Source: Parasedimentitalea denitrificans (GTDB lineage: Bacteria; Pseudomonadota; Alphaproteobacteria; Rhodobacterales; Rhodobacteraceae). Taken from it: a stretch of DNA of 64,000 bases. Where the stretch lies: contig NZ_QHLQ01000018.1 of assembly GCF_011813015.1 (NCBI RefSeq), forward strand, positions 18,766 through 82,765, read 5' to 3'. The notes beneath the pieces were generated by a model. It was not told where the DNA came from, did not search any database, and was given only the letters and a program-made list of their open reading frames with translations. The translations under genes were made by a program, and so were the position numbers. The first letter of the stretch is position 1. Each line of letters starts with the position of its first letter. Shown here in pieces: positions 45,111 through 53,722 of this stretch.

Positions 45111-46013
45111 TCAGGCTTTGACCTGCTTTGGCTTGGTATGATCCTCAAGCAGCATCACCAGTGCGATCACTGTCATCACAATCCCCACCAAGACCATCCC
45201 GGCCGGGGCGGGACGACCCTGAGCGATTTCCCAAATGATAACCCAACTGGGGGTCAGATAGGTATAGGCCATCACCTTGGCCGACGGCAGATGCAGTGTG
45301 GCAAACTGCAACAACACAAAGGTGGCAGAACTGGCGCATATCGCCAGATAGCCAAGCCCAATCCAGACAATTGTTGGCAGGTTCATCCAGTCTGTGGCGC
45401 GGATTTCAGACCAACCAAACACCAGCAGGATTGCGGCACCGGCCACCAGCATTCCAAATGTAAACACCACCGGCGGCTCACCCCGGTTCAATTTACGCAC
45501 CAGCGGCGTATAGACTGCATGCGCCACGCAGCCCCAGAAATAGATCGCCTCGCCAGTGCCTAGTTGAAACGCACCAAGCGCCGCCCAGTCCGCGTCAAAT
45601 ATCACCCACAAAGCTCCGGCCCCACCGATAGCCAGCGCCAAGGCCATGCGCGGCGTCGTGACCTGACGCAGCAAGAACCACCCCGCAATTGCGCTTAGCA
45701 CCGGGGTAAGGGTGAACACCGCAGCCGCACTGACCGGTGCAGCGGTTTTGAGCCCATAGAACATCAGCACAAAATAGCCAGCGAACATGCCACCCAGCAG
45801 CATATACCGCCAGGGTGCGCGAAACTGCTCTCTCCGTAACCCGTGGGTGACGCTGGCAACCGTGCCAATCACCACGGCCGCAATGACAAACCGGGCTGCG
45901 TTTAGCGCGGCAGGCGTGATCTCATTCGCGATCATGGATCCCAGCGAAAACGACCCGGCCACCAGCGCCGAAAACGCCAGCATCGCCAGATGGCCACGTA
46001 GCGCGTTACTCAT
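45111..46013 (-). CDS. DMT superfamily transporter (EamA type), second
   Basis: The product is about 300 residues with ten helices: LRGHLAMLAFSALVAGSFSLGSMIANEITPAALNAARFVIAAVVIG, YFVLMFYGLKTAAPVSAAAVFTLTPVLSAIAGWFLLRQ, and LGYLAICASSATFVLLQFATLHLPSAKVMAYTYLTPSWVIIWEI. Its ATG overlaps the LysR stop by four bases, so it is translated together with the regulator. The substrate is unknown. Confidence 0.87.
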   Translation of the reverse strand: MSNALRGHLAMLAFSALVAGSFSLGSMIANEITPAALNAARFVIAAVVIGTVASVTHGLRREQFRAPWRYMLLGGMFAGYFVLMFYGLKTAAPVSAAAVFTLTPVLSAIAGWFLLRQVTTPRMALALAIGGAGALWVIFDADWAALGAFQLGTGEAIYFWGCVAHAVYTPLVRKLNRGEPPVVFTFGMLVAGAAILLVFGWSEIRATDWMNLPTIVWIGLGYLAICASSATFVLLQFATLHLPSAKVMAYTYLTPSWVIIWEIAQGRPAPAGMVLVGIVMTVIALVMLLEDHTKPKQVKA

Positions 46014-46888
46014 TTGCACCAGCCCTTGGCGTGTTCCTTCAGGAAGGTCAGAAAGGCCTGCACTTTGGTTGTTCGGTGCAGATCAACATGGGTGACCAGC
46101 CACAACGCGCCCTCCCATTCAGCCTGCGGTTCCATCATCTGCACCAGATCCGGATGACGCGCCGCCTCCCAGACGGACATAAACCCGATCCCAGCACCAC
46201 ACAGCACTGCCTCTTGCATGGTAAACCCGTTGGTGCAGCGGAACGTGATCGCCTCAGGCGGAGCATATTCCCGCAGCCATTTGCTGAACGGCGCGCGGCT
46301 GTTGTCGTCATCAGAACCGATAAAGCGGTGATTGGAAAAATCCTCGACGCCGTTTAATCTCCCGTGACGTTCAATATAGGCGCTGGAGGCATAAAGACCG
46401 ATGCGCTGTTTGACGAAAGGTTGCACCACGTTGTCAGGCTGATCAGGGGCGGCCCCAGCCCGGATTGCCACATGCGCCTCACCATATTCCAGCCGGAACA
46501 ACCGGTCGCCCGTCAGGTACCGTAAGATCAGCCCCGGATGCTGCTCCTGAAATGCCGTCAACACCGGCACCATCATCGGTGCCTGGGTCGCCAGGGATGT
46601 CACCACCAGCTCGCCCGAGACATCATCGCCCTGCCCCTTAAGCCGCCCAACCAATTGGCCAAACTGATCATCCGTCGCCTGCGCCACTCTCAGCAGATCA
46701 GCACCTGCTTCGGTAGCGGTATAACCGCGGGCATGGCGTTGGAACAGTTTCACGCCCAACCGCGCTTCAATGGCATCGATATGGCGAATGACCGTAGCGT
46801 GGTGCACGCCCAGAACCTCAGCAGCGCCACTGACCGTTCCCATACGGGCCACTTGATATGCGGTGCGAACTTCGTCCCAGTTTTCCAT
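46010..46888 (-). CDS. LysR-family transcriptional regulator
   Basis: The product is about 292 residues. The winged helix has MENWDEVRTAYQVARMGTVSGAAEVLGVHHATVIRHIDAIEARLGVKLFQRHARGYTATEAG, followed by a periplasmic-binding-type effector domain. GGGAG lies eight bases before the ATG at 46888. It diverges from azoR, with a LysR-type palindrome in between, and shares a transcript with the DMT gene. Control of azoR is likely by position. Confidence 0.9.
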   Translation of the reverse strand: MENWDEVRTAYQVARMGTVSGAAEVLGVHHATVIRHIDAIEARLGVKLFQRHARGYTATEAGADLLRVAQATDDQFGQLVGRLKGQGDDVSGELVVTSLATQAPMMVPVLTAFQEQHPGLILRYLTGDRLFRLEYGEAHVAIRAGAAPDQPDNVVQPFVKQRIGLYASSAYIERHGRLNGVEDFSNHRFIGSDDDNSRAPFSKWLREYAPPEAITFRCTNGFTMQEAVLCGAGIGFMSVWEAARHPDLVQMMEPQAEWEGALWLVTHVDLHRTTKVQAFLTFLKEHAKGWCK

Positions 46889-46953
46889 TTTCTTGCTCCC
46901 TGAATTTCGCGTCGACATACACATTTTCGCACACGACATGTGAGCTATCCATC

Positions 46954-46973
46954 ATTGCGTTCGAAATTGCAAT
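46954..46973. promoter_or_regulatory. LysR-type operator candidate
   Basis: ATTGC (46954-46958) and GCAAT (46969-46973) are inverted repeats with a ten-base spacer that contains TTCGAA. This matches the T-N11-A type architecture of LysR binding sites and lies 45 bases before the azoR start. Confidence 0.5.
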
Positions 46974-47017
46974 AACCCAAGTAAGTACCAAGCAACACAA
47001 ACCAAGGATCCAAAGAT

Positions 47018-47599
47018 ATGACCCAGACTGTTCTGCACATCGACGCCTCCGCCCGCACCCAAGGCTCCACCTCGCGCGGTCTATCCGCGAAGATCATCGA
47101 GCGTTTAAACGCCGACACAGTGATCCGCCGAGATCTGACCAGCGCCCTGCCGCATGTGACTGAGGACTGGATCAACGCCAACTTCACCCCAGCCGACGAC
47201 CGCGACGCAGCCCAGCGCGATTTGCTTGGCCTGTCCGACCAGTTGGTTGAAGAGGCAAAAGCTGCAGACACTCTGGTGATCGGCGTCCCAATCTACAACT
47301 TTGCAGTGCCAGCCAGCCTAAAGGCGTGGATCGACCTGATGGCTCGTGTTGGCCTGACTTTCTCATATACCGAAAACGGCCCCGAAGGATTGCTGAAAGG
47401 CAAACGCGCCATCATCGCCGTGGCCTCTGGTGGGACACAGGTTGGTTCAGATATCGATTTTGCGACCGGTTACCTGCGCCATATAATGGGTTTCATTGGC
47501 ATCACCGATGTGCAGTTTGTAGCTGCCGACGCGCTAATGGCAGATGCAGATGCCGCGATGGCGCGTGCCAACAGTGCAATCGAGGCCCTTGCCGTTTGA
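47018..47599 (+). CDS. azoR: FMN-dependent NADH-azoreductase
   Basis: The 193-residue flavodoxin-fold protein begins TVLHIDASARTQGSTSRGLSAKIIERL (phosphate-binding loop), with VIGVPIYNFAVPASLKAWIDLMARVGLTFSYTENGPEGLLKGKRAIIAVASGG, the AzoR signature. It reduces azo bonds and quinones with NADH and is often induced by electrophiles. It is divergent from the LysR gene. A long inverted-repeat element follows. Confidence 0.92.
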   Translation: MTQTVLHIDASARTQGSTSRGLSAKIIERLNADTVIRRDLTSALPHVTEDWINANFTPADDRDAAQRDLLGLSDQLVEEAKAADTLVIGVPIYNFAVPASLKAWIDLMARVGLTFSYTENGPEGLLKGKRAIIAVASGGTQVGSDIDFATGYLRHIMGFIGITDVQFVAADALMADADAAMARANSAIEALAV

Positions 47600-47615
47600 T
47601 CAGACGATCGAATTT

Positions 47616-47684
47616 GAGTATTTTTAGCAAAAAGAAGCCAAAGGGGCGCACAATCCCCATGCTTCTTTTTGCCTCCCAATACTC
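47616..47684. repeat. Long inverted-repeat element and terminator after azoR
   Basis: An outer stem, GAGTATT (47616-47622) with AATACTC (47678-47684), encloses a second stem, GCAAAAAGAAGC (47627-47638) with GCTTCTTTTTGC (47661-47672). The right arm has a T-run, so it can end azoR transcription. The left arm (TATTTTTAGCA...GAAG) resembles the minus strand of the repeat at 60601-60655, so both may belong to one dispersed repeat family. Confidence 0.7.
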
Positions 47685-48023
47685 ATATCGCAACGTTTCC
47701 ACGCGATCCGCTTTATCAGATAAAGCGTTGCGTGCAGGGCGAACGGTCAACTCATACAGTTTTATCGTTCGCCTGTCATAGTGCAGCCCAATCGCGATTA
47801 CCGCCGGGCCTGACCCCCCCGGCACCAGGAACAGGGTCCCGAAAAGCTAGGGGCGCGCAGAGACAACGTTTAGCACGCGGGACTGATCTCCCGTCCGCAT
47901 CCGCTTTGGCGACGTCGCCACTCTTACCATTTTGCCGATCCAACATACGGCATGGCACACTCAATTAGCCTTAGAATTGGCACTTACCGGCATGGCATTC
48001 GTCTTGGCGGCAAATAACTTATG
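47685..48023. other. Intergenic stretch with hairpins and gene-like debris
   Basis: No intact gene is supported. CGCTTTATC and GATAAAGCG form a perfect hairpin near 47710-47730, a C-run lies near 47813-47820, and CGGCATGGCA occurs twice near 47950 and 47989. One frame from about 47893 to 48050 reads like protein (RFGDVATLTILPIQHTAWH, then LALELALTGMAFVLAANN) but has a stop and no start signal upstream, so it may be the remnant of a decayed gene. Confidence 0.4.
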
Positions 48024-48551
48024 TCAAACCCAAGTAACCGCACAGCCGATACGCTCAAAGAAAGCCATCAAATCACTGCGTTTCAGTCCCACGGTCCGGG
48101 TGTTCACCAGCGGATGCATATAGATCACATCAGCCTGCTGCGCGGCGCTGTCCATGTAGAACGCCACGTCTTTCTCTACTCCGTTGATCATCGACAAAGG
48201 CGTCACCGCACCGGGCAAGATGCCCAGATGCTGCATCAACCGCTCGGGTGAGCCGAACGACAGTTTACCCACACCCAGTTCAGCGCCCAGCTCCTTTAGG
48301 TCGATCTTGCGATCCTGCTCTAGCGTCACCAGGTAATTGCGCTTTTTCTTGTCCCGCAGGTACAGATTCTTGACCCGAAGCGCGTTTTCACCGGGCACCA
48401 CCATCGCCGCCTCGACCTCCTTGGCCTCGCCAACTGAATGCAGCGGAGGGTGTTCGTGCAGGACATATCCCAGCCCCCAGTCATCCAACTGCGCCAGCAG
48501 CGCGTCTGAGGAAACAGGCATGCTGTCCAGGTCTAAAGGTGCGTTGTCCAT
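48024..48551 (-). CDS. Prolyl-tRNA editing protein (YbaK/ProXp-ala family)
   Basis: The 175-residue product contains LHEHPPLHSVGEAKEVEAAMVVPGENALRVKNLYLRDKKKRNYLVTLEQDRKIDLKELGAELGVGKLSFGSPERLMQHLGILPGAVTPL. The KNLFL-DKK and GSPERL segments are typical of ProXp-ala, a stand-alone editing domain that deacylates Ala-tRNAPro. It guards against mischarging by prolyl-tRNA synthetase. No synthetase gene is adjacent. Confidence 0.87.
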   Translation of the reverse strand: MDNAPLDLDSMPVSSDALLAQLDDWGLGYVLHEHPPLHSVGEAKEVEAAMVVPGENALRVKNLYLRDKKKRNYLVTLEQDRKIDLKELGAELGVGKLSFGSPERLMQHLGILPGAVTPLSMINGVEKDVAFYMDSAAQQADVIYMHPLVNTRTVGLKRSDLMAFFERIGCAVTWV

Positions 48552-48631
48552 ATCAGGTCAGTCCGTCGTAAAACTCTAGTCGGCGCAGATCACGCGGAAC
48601 CACGGTGAATTGCAAGGGGCAGAACAGCCAA

Positions 48632-48657
48632 GTGCCCGACCATTTACAGCCGGGCAC
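48632..48657 (-). terminator. Possible terminator of the EF-G-like gene
   Basis: GTGCCCG (48632-48638) pairs with CGGGCAC (48651-48657) with a 12-base loop, 27 bases past the stop. The minus-strand tail is only weakly T-rich. Confidence 0.5.
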
Positions 48658-48684
48658 CTAACAGTCTTGCATCAGCTTGCACTT

Positions 48685-50607
48685 TTACGCGTCAGCAAAG
48701 TCCGCGCGCTTGGCCTCTTGGTAGTGATCGAAGTCAGTGCTGAACCACCCGGTACCGCGGGTGACACTTGCCAGCGAGCTGCACAGCTCATCCTGAACTG
48801 CCATCGGCAGCAGGGTTTCAAACACATCCCAACCGGCGGCATCCGGGTTATTTTCAAACCCCAGGATCTGCCCCTTCATACCGCTGACCACCGGCACCAA
48901 CCCACCGGTGAATACCGTTGGCACATGGATATGCACTCGCATGATCGGTTGCAGCAACACCGGCCCGGCTTCTTTCAAAGCTTCGCGCACCGCGTTCTTA
49001 CCCGCCGTGCGAAAGGCAAAGTCGGAACTATCTACCGAGTGGTGTTTGCCATCTTTCAGGATCACACAGAGATCATCCACCGGATGGCCGTTCAATCCCT
49101 CCGCCAGCGCATCTTTCGCACCAGCCTCGACCGAGGGGATATAGTTCTTGGGCACTGCCCCGCCCTTGATCTGCTCTTCAAACTTGAACCCCCAACCGCG
49201 TGGCTGCGGCTTCAGTTCAATCTTGATGTCGGCAAACTGCCCCGCCCCGCCGGATTGCTTGCGGTGACGATGGTGGATTTCAACCGACTGAGTAATCGTT
49301 TCACGCAGTTCTGGCGGAACTCTTACCTCTTCGACATCAACACCAAATCCCTGCTTCAGCACGCTCAGTATACGACGCATGTGCAGCGGCCCCTGCGCGT
49401 TCAACACCGCATGCCCCGTCTGAGCATGATGTTCGACCACCAGTGCCGGATCGATTTCCCCCATCTTTTCCAGAGCCACTGACAACCGGGCATCATCGCG
49501 TTCCCGCACAGGCGTCACCATCCGCCGAAAGGTTGAGGGATGCGGCTGCGCCCACTCTGGCAAGGTCGCGCTGCCATCCCGCATATAGGCATAGCCCATA
49601 TTCAGATGGTCAGACTTTACTGCCTGCCCCAGATCACCCGACGCAATGCCGCCACCGTTGGATCCTGCTGCTACCCCGGTCAACGATCCCAGCGCCGCGC
49701 CGCCAACGGCCGCACCATTGCCCATATCGCCATCCATTGCCCGGACGGTCACCGTCTTACCCAGATGCTTGACCAGATTTGCCAGACAGCCAACCGCAAC
49801 CACATCGTTGCCCTGTTTCGAGTCCCGCGACAGGCGTTCCAGCGTCACCCCAACACTCGGCACCTCGTGCCGCAAAGATTTCATCAACCGCTGAACCCCA
49901 TTGCAATGACTGGCCGATCCCAGCAACACCGGCACCAGATCATTGTGCTGCAACACCTTGGTCGCTACATCATATACTTCGGCGGTCAGAACCTGATGAT
50001 CCTCGATCAGCTCTTCCATCAGATGATCGTCAAAATCCGCCAGCGCCTCCAGCATTTCACCGCGCGCCTCTTGCTCGCGCCCCACCATATCGCCAGGTAT
50101 CTTGACTAACGCCGAGGGCCGACCCTCGTTATACTTCCACGCCCGTTCAGAGATCAGATCAACCGCCCCCACGACCTCACCATGCTCGCGCATTGGCACC
50201 TGTCGCAGCACCAGGTTATGCCGACAATAGGTCTGCAGGGATTCGACAATCCTCGCCACTCGATGCGGGGCCACGTCCATGCGGTTGATAAAAAGAAAGG
50301 CGGGGATGCCCGCCTCTTCGATCAACCGCAAATACGGTGCGCTCAGCACCGCCGCCTCAGCATCTGCAGGGACGACCAGCACCGCCGCGTCACTTGCCGC
50401 CAATGCAGGCCCCGCCTGCGCCAGATTTTCCGGCCCGCCTGCAATATCAATCGCGGCCCAGTCTTCATTCATAAATCGGAACGGTTGCAACGCCGCCACC
50501 TGCGCCACGTCCTGACGCTTGCCCGCCGTGCCCTCCAGCGCGGCCAAAGCTGCCGCAAGTGTCGATTTACCCGACTGCGACGGCCCCAAAATCGTAAATA
50601 CCCTCAT
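48685..50607 (-). CDS. EF-G-like protein with shortened GTPase domain
   Basis: The product is about 640 residues with the EF-G domain plan. A Walker A GPSQSGKS is at 8-15, D54-x-x-G57 is the G3 element and NRMD stands for NKxD. Only about 40 residues separate P-loop and G3, against about 70 in EF-G, so switch I with the invariant Thr is missing. Domain II holds a glycine/alanine-rich insert (GNGAAVGGAALGSLTG...). Domains IV and V are recognisable (QSGGAGQFADIKIEL, FRTAGKNAVREAL). I take the start at 50607, nine bases after AGGAGG. It is probably a regulatory or ribosome-associated paralogue rather than the translocase. Confidence 0.85.
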   Translation of the reverse strand: MRVFTILGPSQSGKSTLAAALAALEGTAGKRQDVAQVAALQPFRFMNEDWAAIDIAGGPENLAQAGPALAASDAAVLVVPADAEAAVLSAPYLRLIEEAGIPAFLFINRMDVAPHRVARIVESLQTYCRHNLVLRQVPMREHGEVVGAVDLISERAWKYNEGRPSALVKIPGDMVGREQEARGEMLEALADFDDHLMEELIEDHQVLTAEVYDVATKVLQHNDLVPVLLGSASHCNGVQRLMKSLRHEVPSVGVTLERLSRDSKQGNDVVAVGCLANLVKHLGKTVTVRAMDGDMGNGAAVGGAALGSLTGVAAGSNGGGIASGDLGQAVKSDHLNMGYAYMRDGSATLPEWAQPHPSTFRRMVTPVRERDDARLSVALEKMGEIDPALVVEHHAQTGHAVLNAQGPLHMRRILSVLKQGFGVDVEEVRVPPELRETITQSVEIHHRHRKQSGGAGQFADIKIELKPQPRGWGFKFEEQIKGGAVPKNYIPSVEAGAKDALAEGLNGHPVDDLCVILKDGKHHSVDSSDFAFRTAGKNAVREALKEAGPVLLQPIMRVHIHVPTVFTGGLVPVVSGMKGQILGFENNPDAAGWDVFETLLPMAVQDELCSSLASVTRGTGWFSTDFDHYQEAKRADFADA

Positions 50608-51039
50608 ACTCATATTCCTCCTCGGCGTCCAAATAGGCTGCACGAAAGGAAAGCGCGGATGTCTCAGCCGCGTTTACTGTCTGAATATGAGCTCTGCCTC
50701 GCCCCGTCTGGTCGCAAAGTGACCCCCCGGTTCGGGAGTCGGGCCATGGCGGTATGGGTCCAAGTGTTTGCCAAGGGTGCGATTCCGTCAAGGGACAATT
50801 GCCAGATGGTCAATAAGCCGCGCGATCACCTGCCCGTGGGGGTGAGAACCGATCAGGAAATGATCTAGGAGATCATGTCAAGCTTGAACAGGCGGAGCCC
50901 ATGCAGGCGATCATGCGGCGGCCTTCGGCCTTGTTCAGCGGGTTACGAAACCTTCAAAGCCACGACCAATTTTGCTCTTTCTGCCCAAGTCGTGAGTGTC
51001 AACTGTGCGGGGCTTTCCGCCCTTGGACTTCAGCAATTT
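50608..51039. other. Intergenic stretch, 432 bp
   Basis: No gene is supported. It holds copy A of a degenerate repeat (50751-50788), a small GGCC-TTC-GGCC hairpin near 50922 and several short frames without ribosome sites. It separates the EF-G-like gene from the accessory stretch that follows. Confidence 0.5.
50751..50788. repeat. Degenerate repeat, copy A
   Basis: The string GTATGGGTC(C)AAGTxxTTGCCAAGGGxGCGATT recurs at 53541-53577, with the preceding CATGG also shared. One base is inserted between the copies. It could be remnant coding sequence (QVFAKGAIPS in one frame). The two copies lie on either side of the 51.0-53.4 kb genes. Confidence 0.65.
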
Positions 51040-51546
51040 TCAAAGGATATCTGGAAGCTCTGCTTCTGGTCTTTCATCTGCTGATACGAACGATATTGGA
51101 ACACCATCGGGCGCGTTTGGGGTTTCGCTGAATGCGCCGAGATATATCAAATCAGTGTAGTACTGCGAAGCGCCACTTATCTCTTGGCGAGCAGTCATAC
51201 TCTTTTCGCATGAAATGCTTGCCCGGACATCGAAAGATAACGGTTCTACCGTAAATCCAAAACATCCATTTTGACCTTCATGGATCACATAAATCCCTGA
51301 CTTATGGCGATATAGGTGTGAGCCTCTCCACCAACCCGTATCTTCAAACAAGTCTTGTTGGATTTCTTTTGCGCCATATTTCACACTAATCGCCCGTGTC
51401 CAGTCACTGTGGAAACCGAACATCGACGTCACGGTGTAAGTGACTCTCAAGCCTTCTTGAGGAACAGCGGTTGCATCGTAACTGCGTGGATTGCACCCGG
51501 TTGCTACAATCACCGTTCCACCTAACAGAGCAATCCATTTTTTCAC
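51040..51546 (-). CDS. Hypothetical lipoprotein
   Basis: The product is about 168 residues. From a GTG start at 51546 it has the signal MKKWIALLGGTVIVATGCNPRS, with a lipoprotein cysteine near residue 18. The mature part has a few aromatic residues (FGFHSDWTRAI, WWRGSHLYRHKSGIYVI) and two further cysteines that may pair (NGCFGF, ISCEKS). No family is recognised. The longer frame from 51582 adds an unlikely cysteine-rich leader. Base use is AT-richer than neighbours. Confidence 0.6.
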   Translation of the reverse strand: MKKWIALLGGTVIVATGCNPRSYDATAVPQEGLRVTYTVTSMFGFHSDWTRAISVKYGAKEIQQDLFEDTGWWRGSHLYRHKSGIYVIHEGQNGCFGFTVEPLSFDVRASISCEKSMTARQEISGASQYYTDLIYLGAFSETPNAPDGVPISFVSADERPEAELPDIL

Positions 51547-51992
51547 TGGACAACTGTTCCTTCCACAAACTACGCAGCGCATTCATTCATAACCTAAGAG
51601 AATTCACAATGGGCTCTGACATGCCATTGATTGATCGCAGAGAATGCGAAGTATGAATCTTATAAATGACCCGCTACCCTACCTCACATCACAAAAACCA
51701 CCCACAACACACCTCAGCAATTGATCCTTGCCAACAAACTTTGGCTGATTAGCATTGCACCGCGGCCTGCAGCTTTGTTCCACGCGTGGCGAGATCTCCA
51801 AGGCCGCGACCCATTGCGGTTCGTTCCACCCAAATAGCCAATATCATTTAGGCGGACTTACCTGCCATGCTTGCCTCTTGCCCGCATACCTCAACTGACG
51901 CAAACTTGTTTGCGAAGGAAAGATACCTGTTGGACCCTTGGGTCTGTTGGCAAATGGACGAGCACAGCGCCATGCTTTGGGAGGAGCGTGTC
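51547..51992. other. Intergenic stretch, 446 bp
   Basis: Apart from the remnant at 51675-51758 this holds no supported gene. A frame opens at 51867 upstream of the DUF2189 start at 51993, but its extra 42 residues lack family character and the ribosome site lies at 51993. The region carries the promoters of the divergent lipoprotein and DUF2189 genes. Confidence 0.45.
51675..51758 (+). pseudogene. Remnant of the 5' end of the 54.85-kb membrane-protein gene
   Basis: TACCCTACCTCAC and the following ACAACACACCTCAGCAATTGATCCTTGCCAACAAA...TTGGCTGATTAGCATTGC match the 5' untranslated region and first 22 codons of the gene at 54854, without a start codon here. Similarity stops abruptly after the WLIxIA codons. 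It shares CACCTCAGCAA and GATCCT with the second remnant at 54340, so the two have a common intermediate. Confidence 0.8.
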
Positions 51993-52808
51993 ATGACACC
52001 CAAGACCGAAGGTTCCAGACCACAAGAGAATTTGGCACCACGGCCAGCCATGCCCAAGGTCAATAAAATGACTGCGGGTGATATTACCGCGTCGCTAAAG
52101 GCCGGGTTTTCCGACTTTCTGGCGCGCCCCTTCATGAGCGGTTTCTTTGGCTTGTTCTACGCGGTGTTCGGGCTGCTGTTTGTTTGGTGTCTGGTCTGGC
52201 TTGGTAAGATCTGGATGATCATTCCCGCCATTATAGGCTTTCCACTGGTCGCCCCCTTTGCCGCCGCCGGGCTATATGAAATGTCACGCCGGTTGCAGAA
52301 CGGAGAGGGTTTCGGCTGGGTAGATATCCTTGGCGTCATGGCCAATCAACGCAAGCGCGAACTTGGCTGGATGGCTTTTGTCACGCTGTTCATATTCTGG
52401 GTCTGGGTTTACCAAATTCGGCTTTGGCTGGCGATCATCCTCAAAAATGCGTCCTTTGGGGATTTTGACGGGTTTCTGAACACGGTTTTCTTCACGCCCG
52501 AGGGCTGGATATTCCTTGCAATTGGCACCGGCGTCGGCGCCTTTTTGTCGGCTGTGCTGTTCACCGTAACCGTTGTCGCCATGCCCATGTTGCTCGACCG
52601 GGAAACCAATTTTGTTACTGCCATGCTGACGTCCATTCGCGTTGTCACTGAAAACCCAGTGGTCATGCTCACCTGGGCAGCGATAATCTCGGTCACAATG
52701 CTGTTGTCGCTGGTTCCGGCGTTTCTGGGCCTGATCTTCACCCTGCCGATCCTTGGCCACACCACATGGCATCTTTATCAGCGGGCCGTGACGCCAGCGG
52801 AGGGGTGA
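51993..52808 (+). CDS. DUF2189 membrane protein
   Basis: The product is about 271 residues, with a Pro-rich hydrophilic N-terminus, then ITASLKAGFSDFLARPFMSGFFGLFYAVFGLLFVW and about six membrane helices, including WMIIPAIIGFPLVAPFAAAGLYEMSRRL and WAAIISVTMLLSLVPAFLGLIFTLPILGHTTWHLYQRAV. This is the DUF2189 family of alphaproteobacteria, of unknown function and sometimes mislabelled cytochrome oxidase-like. GGGAGGAG lies ahead of the ATG at 51993. Confidence 0.82.
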   Translation: MTPKTEGSRPQENLAPRPAMPKVNKMTAGDITASLKAGFSDFLARPFMSGFFGLFYAVFGLLFVWCLVWLGKIWMIIPAIIGFPLVAPFAAAGLYEMSRRLQNGEGFGWVDILGVMANQRKRELGWMAFVTLFIFWVWVYQIRLWLAIILKNASFGDFDGFLNTVFFTPEGWIFLAIGTGVGAFLSAVLFTVTVVAMPMLLDRETNFVTAMLTSIRVVTENPVVMLTWAAIISVTMLLSLVPAFLGLIFTLPILGHTTWHLYQRAVTPAEG

Positions 52809-52911
52809 TCCATCCTGCACCAGCTTGAGAAGGTACGTGTTTTCGTCCGCAGGGGCAGTGCAAACAAAAGGTACATTGGCAGCAATTGCAATTTCGATAT
52901 GTGTTATGGTT

Positions 52912-53424
52912 CTATGGCTTGATGACCCATGTTTTAAGGAGATCATCAACTTGCTCGCAACTGACAACCCCTAACGTGCGCGACATAAATGGCCCTGCAG
53001 ATCGGCTCGCGTCTCCAACAACCAGACAGTTATCCTGATCGCTTTCGGGTCTGAACGTCATTGTGGGTTCATCATATACAAAAGCCTGAGAGGCGGCGTC
53101 TTCGCAAGCAACCAGCCCAAGAGGCAAGGTTCCAGAATAACTTGCGCACAGATTATCGAAGGCAACAGACTTGATGTGACCAGTTTCCGGCTCGAAGCTG
53201 AATTGAACATCCCCACCTTGCGGCTTGCAAGAATGCGCGTGCAGCTGATCTGAAAGGCCACGTCCGAGGGTGTCGATACACCACCCAAGCCGATCTGCTT
53301 CGTCCAGATTGTCGGCCAGATAAATGACGGGCGAAGGTGTCCGCAACTCGGGAGGGGCCGCCTGTACCGGCAAAACGGCCAGAGCAGCGAAAATCCCGGA
53401 ACAGAGTGTCACGATTGTCTTCAT
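52912..53424 (-). CDS. Secreted protein resembling a ricin-type beta-trefoil
   Basis: The 170-residue product has a signal peptide ending AVLPVQAAP. The mature part shows three similar units with cysteines and aromatic endings: GWCIDTLGRGLSDQLHAHSCK with FSFEPETGHIKS, DNLCASYSG with FVYDEPTMTFRP, and DNCLVVGD with VVSCEQVDDLLKTWVI. Repeated CxD/CL, a small turn and an aromatic strand recall beta-trefoil lectin modules that bind sugars. The QxW core is incomplete, so binding is unproven. Confidence 0.55.
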   Translation of the reverse strand: MKTIVTLCSGIFAALAVLPVQAAPPELRTPSPVIYLADNLDEADRLGWCIDTLGRGLSDQLHAHSCKPQGGDVQFSFEPETGHIKSVAFDNLCASYSGTLPLGLVACEDAASQAFVYDEPTMTFRPESDQDNCLVVGDASRSAGPFMSRTLGVVSCEQVDDLLKTWVIKP

Positions 53425-53722
53425 TGTGGGTTAGCTCCCTTGATACGTCGCTTCCTTCAATAAACGCATGACGAAACAGGTTCCGTCGATATTCTCTCAA
53501 CCAGGTTCAGTTTGCGCATGTATTTTTTGATTGCATGGTCTGTATGGGTCAAGTCCTTGCCAAGGGGGCGATTGTGCCTTTTGTCCGTTCAGGCGTGAAG
53601 GTCGTCAGGATTGTCTGAAAATTGATTTTTGCAGCGCTTTAGCTAAATCTTGAAGTAAGGGAGCGATTTCTGTGTTCACCATCTAAGAAGTTGTCGCGTT
53701 TTTCCCTTGGGCAGGAGGCATT
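53425..53722. other. Intergenic stretch, 298 bp
   Basis: No gene is supported. Repeat copy B lies at 53541-53577 and AT-rich sequence at 53518-53530. The last bases hold GGAGG, the ribosome site of the coiled-coil gene. Confidence 0.45.
53541..53577. repeat. Degenerate repeat, copy B
   Basis: This is the partner of 50751-50788 (GTATGGGTCAAGTCCTTGCCAAGGGGGCGATT), with one base less. A short frame over it reads MGQVLAKGAIVPFVRSGVKV, while copy A reads QVFAKGAIPS. Both may be pieces of a lost gene. Confidence 0.65.

Noticed and set aside
47685..48023. tmRNA, RNase P RNA or a riboswitch in the gap after azoR
   Set aside because: None of the conserved core strings that I know for these RNAs is present.
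48610..49482. A 290-codon plus-strand frame over the EF-G-like gene
   Set aside because: Antisense shadow; low-complexity composition and no family pattern.
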